This document shows, piece by piece, positions 6,356 to 7,814 of a stretch of 7,814 nucleotides of DNA (positions within the stretch are counted from its first letter, which is position 1; every line of letters starts with the position of its first letter). This DNA is from Bacteroidota bacterium (lineage in GTDB: Bacteria; Bacteroidota; Bacteroidia; Chitinophagales; UBA2359): the NCBI GenBank assembly GCA_020629895.1, contig JAHDCM010000164.1, positions 1 to 7,814 on the forward strand, written 5' to 3'. A program made the position numbers and the translations under genes. The notes beneath the pieces are model-generated. The model worked only from the letters and a program-made list of their open reading frames with translations, ran no database searches and was not told where the DNA came from.

Positions 6356-6943
6356 ATGCCACCAGAAAAAGCAAGCCATACCGACGAAAAATACATTAAA
6401 GCCCTTCTAAAAAACGATGTCTCATTAATTGCAGAAATCTATCAAAAGTATGCCCCCAAAATCATCCAGTTTGTACAAAAAAACAGCGGCACCTTAGAAG
6501 ATGCCAAAGACCTCATTCAAGAGGCATTAATGGATGTGTACAAGCAAGCCCACAAAGAAAATTTTAAATTGACTTGCCCTTTTGATGCCTATTTTTACTT
6601 TGTCTGTCGCAACAAATGGTTCAATATTTTGCGAACTAAAAAGCGAAAAGGGGTAATCATTACCGACCTAGAAACATATAAAGGAAAGGAAGTGGCAGCC
6701 TCACTAGCAGAAGAAGTGGCAATTGAACACCAAAGAGAGCGACTATTCACGGAGATGCTAGGGCAACTGGGGCAAAGCTGTCAGAATATATTAAAGCTAT
6801 GTTGGCAAGGGCAAAAACTAGCCAATATTGCCACCGAACTAGGTATTTCGTATGGCTATACCCGAAAGAAAAAATCAGAATGTATGGCTAAATTGATGCA
6901 ATTGGTAAAAGCACATCCTTCCTACACTTACTTAAAAGGATAA
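6356..6943 (+). CDS. ECF-type RNA polymerase sigma-70 factor (195 aa)
   Basis: A cytoplasmic alternative sigma factor that would direct RNA polymerase to a small regulon. Counting from ATG 6356, residues 25-98 form the sigma-2 domain. It has the region 2.2 pattern DAKDLIQEALMDVY (49-62) for core RNAP binding and the region 2.3/2.4 pattern FDAYFYFVCRNKWFNILRTKKRK (76-98) for -10 melting and recognition. Residues 136-184 form the sigma-4 domain, with a helix-turn-helix at LANIATELGISYGYTRKKKS (155-174) for -35 recognition. At 195 aa it is normal for an ECF factor without extra domains. The same frame is open upstream to a GTG at 6236, but those 40 codons lie largely inside structured repeat copy 2, and the sigma-2 domain is complete without them, so 6356 is preferred. 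No Shine-Dalgarno precedes 6356. The next gene begins 1 nt after its stop, pointing to one operon. The target regulon is unknown. Confidence 0.92.
   Translation: MPPEKASHTDEKYIKALLKNDVSLIAEIYQKYAPKIIQFVQKNSGTLEDAKDLIQEALMDVYKQAHKENFKLTCPFDAYFYFVCRNKWFNILRTKKRKGVIITDLETYKGKEVAASLAEEVAIEHQRERLFTEMLGQLGQSCQNILKLCWQGQKLANIATELGISYGYTRKKKSECMAKLMQLVKAHPSYTYLKG
6936..6940 (+). promoter_or_regulatory. Shine-Dalgarno-like site for the TPR membrane protein
   Basis: AAGGA ends 4 nt before the ATG at 6945 and overlaps the last codons of the sigma gene (AAAAGGATAATATG). It is unusual here because the other three genes have no such site, and it supports translation from 6945 coupled to the sigma gene. 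Confidence 0.55.
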
Positions 6944-6944
6944 T

Positions 6945-7745
6945 ATGGAACAGCAGGATATTTATATAACATTTGATAAGTACTTGAACAAGGAGTTGAG
7001 TGCTGCTGAAGTGGCTTTATTTGAACAAGAATTGGCCAATGATGAAGCCTTATCTGATGAGTTTATGTTGTATCAACAAATTCACGAGACACTGTCTGCA
7101 AAACACCAAGCAGCACAACAATATGAAGTCGTAGAAAAAAGTGTAGAAAAGGTAGGTAATGATTATTTTTCAAATCTAACGAATGAAAAAACCGAAACGC
7201 CTGTTATTCCACTCTCTCGCCCTTCCCCTTTCCGTCGTTTATTATACGCGGCAGCAATGATGGTGGGTTTACTATTCGGCACCTATTTCATTTATCAAAT
7301 GATACAGCCCTCCTACACCACTACCGAACTCTATGCGGCTTATGATTCCTTTCCTCAAGAAAGTTTTACTAGTAAGAGTGATCAGGAACAAAGCTTGCCC
7401 CTTGCAGAAGCAGCCTATAATCAAGGAGATTACGCCAATGCCATTAAACACATCAATCAATATCTTGCTACTAATACCTCCCCTGTTCAAGATTATCGTT
7501 TGTATCGTTGTCGGGGTATTTCTTACTTAGCAGAAAATGAATATGCCCTTGCTTTACAGGATTTTGATCGCCTGAAAGAACAGGCGAGTTTTAAAAATGA
7601 GGGGCATTGGTATGCGGCGTTGTGTTATTTGAAGATGAATGAGTTGGAAAAAGTAGAACAGGAGTTGGAGGGTATTGATGAGGGAAGTAGTGTGTATGGG
7701 AAGGCAGTGGAGTTGCGGGGGAAGTTGGGGCGGGTAGTGGAGTAA
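6945..7745 (+). CDS. Single-pass membrane TPR protein, putative anti-sigma partner (266 aa)
   Basis: Likely the inner-membrane regulator of the sigma factor encoded 1 nt upstream; the role is inferred from order and architecture. Residues 1-60 (FDKYLNKELSAAEVALFEQELAND...SDEFMLYQQIHETL) resemble the cytoplasmic N-terminal part of Bacteroidota anti-sigma proteins, without a zinc-finger HxxxCxxC motif. Residues 99-120 (LLYAAAMMVGLLFGTYFIYQMI) are one membrane span preceded by RR, which puts the N-terminus inside. Residues 153-250 hold about three TPR-like helical pairs (AEAAYNQGDYANAIKHINQYL; RGISYLAENEYALALQDFDRL; HWYAALCYLKMNELEKVEQEL) that would lie in the periplasm and bind proteins. The start is supported by AAGGA and by the overlap geometry. 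The last 70 bases are strikingly G-rich, with G-ending codons unlike the first part of the gene. It could instead be a TPR protein with no anti-sigma activity. Confidence 0.87.
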   Translation: MEQQDIYITFDKYLNKELSAAEVALFEQELANDEALSDEFMLYQQIHETLSAKHQAAQQYEVVEKSVEKVGNDYFSNLTNEKTETPVIPLSRPSPFRRLLYAAAMMVGLLFGTYFIYQMIQPSYTTTELYAAYDSFPQESFTSKSDQEQSLPLAEAAYNQGDYANAIKHINQYLATNTSPVQDYRLYRCRGISYLAENEYALALQDFDRLKEQASFKNEGHWYAALCYLKMNELEKVEQELEGIDEGSSVYGKAVELRGKLGRVVE

Positions 7746-7814
7746 TTACTATCCTTCTCCTATTGCCCATTTCCCATATATTTCCTATCTTTGAGGGCGT
7801 TTGGGGGATTAGCT

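Noticed and set aside
6052..6410. Two small plus-strand open frames (63 and 64 aa) ahead of the sigma gene
   Set aside because: They read through the T-rich tract and structured repeat copy 2 and overlap the sigma frame; the peptides have no plausible domain.
7272..7530. Open frames on both strands inside the TPR gene
   Set aside because: Shadows of the TPR membrane protein, whose own features are coherent.
7790..7814. Beginning of a third copy of the structured repeat at the window edge
   Set aside because: The G-rich end has only loose resemblance to the conserved blocks and is cut off by the window edge.

Overview
The window looks like chromosomal DNA of a Bacteroidota bacterium, most likely of the Saprospiria/Saprospirales type. 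The basis is two large secreted proteins ending in type IX secretion (T9SS) type A sorting domains, one with a DUF7619/DUF11-like domain and one with PKD domains. Further support comes from moderately AT-rich DNA, A-rich rather than Shine-Dalgarno-rich leaders before most genes, and an ECF sigma factor followed by a membrane TPR protein. The genus cannot be fixed from the sequence alone.

Layout. 1-58: short AT-rich tail with a small inverted repeat. 59-2392 (minus): 777-aa T9SS-exported surface protein. 2393-2821: intergenic region with a 249-bp structured repeat (copy 1, plus orientation), degenerate 8-bp tandem repeats and a terminator-like hairpin for the next gene. 2822-5821 (minus): 999-aa cysteine-rich multi-PKD T9SS-exported protein. 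5822-6355: intergenic region with a 162-bp near-perfect-length palindrome, a T-rich stretch and copy 2 of the structured repeat (minus orientation). 6356-6943 (plus): ECF-type sigma-70 factor. 6945-7745 (plus): one-TM protein with an anti-sigma-like cytoplasmic part and a TPR periplasmic part. 7746-7814: no gene seen.

How the parts relate. The two minus-strand genes probably make cell-surface or released adhesion/scaffold proteins exported by Sec and then T9SS. The two plus-strand genes are separated by 1 nt and form a classic sigma/membrane regulator pair, transcribed divergently from the surface genes. Whether they control those genes is unknown.

The most unusual content is between the genes. 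Two copies of one element, in opposite orientation, bracket the 999-aa gene. They share three conserved sequence blocks and an identical 18-nt apical loop. The helices between these blocks differ in sequence but remain base-paired, including two compensatory pair changes in one 6-bp stem. At the same position near its 3' end each copy carries a long hairpin of unrelated sequence. This pattern fits a structured noncoding RNA or a structured mobile repeat. A second, unrelated 162-bp long-hairpin element sits 15 bp upstream of the 999-aa gene.
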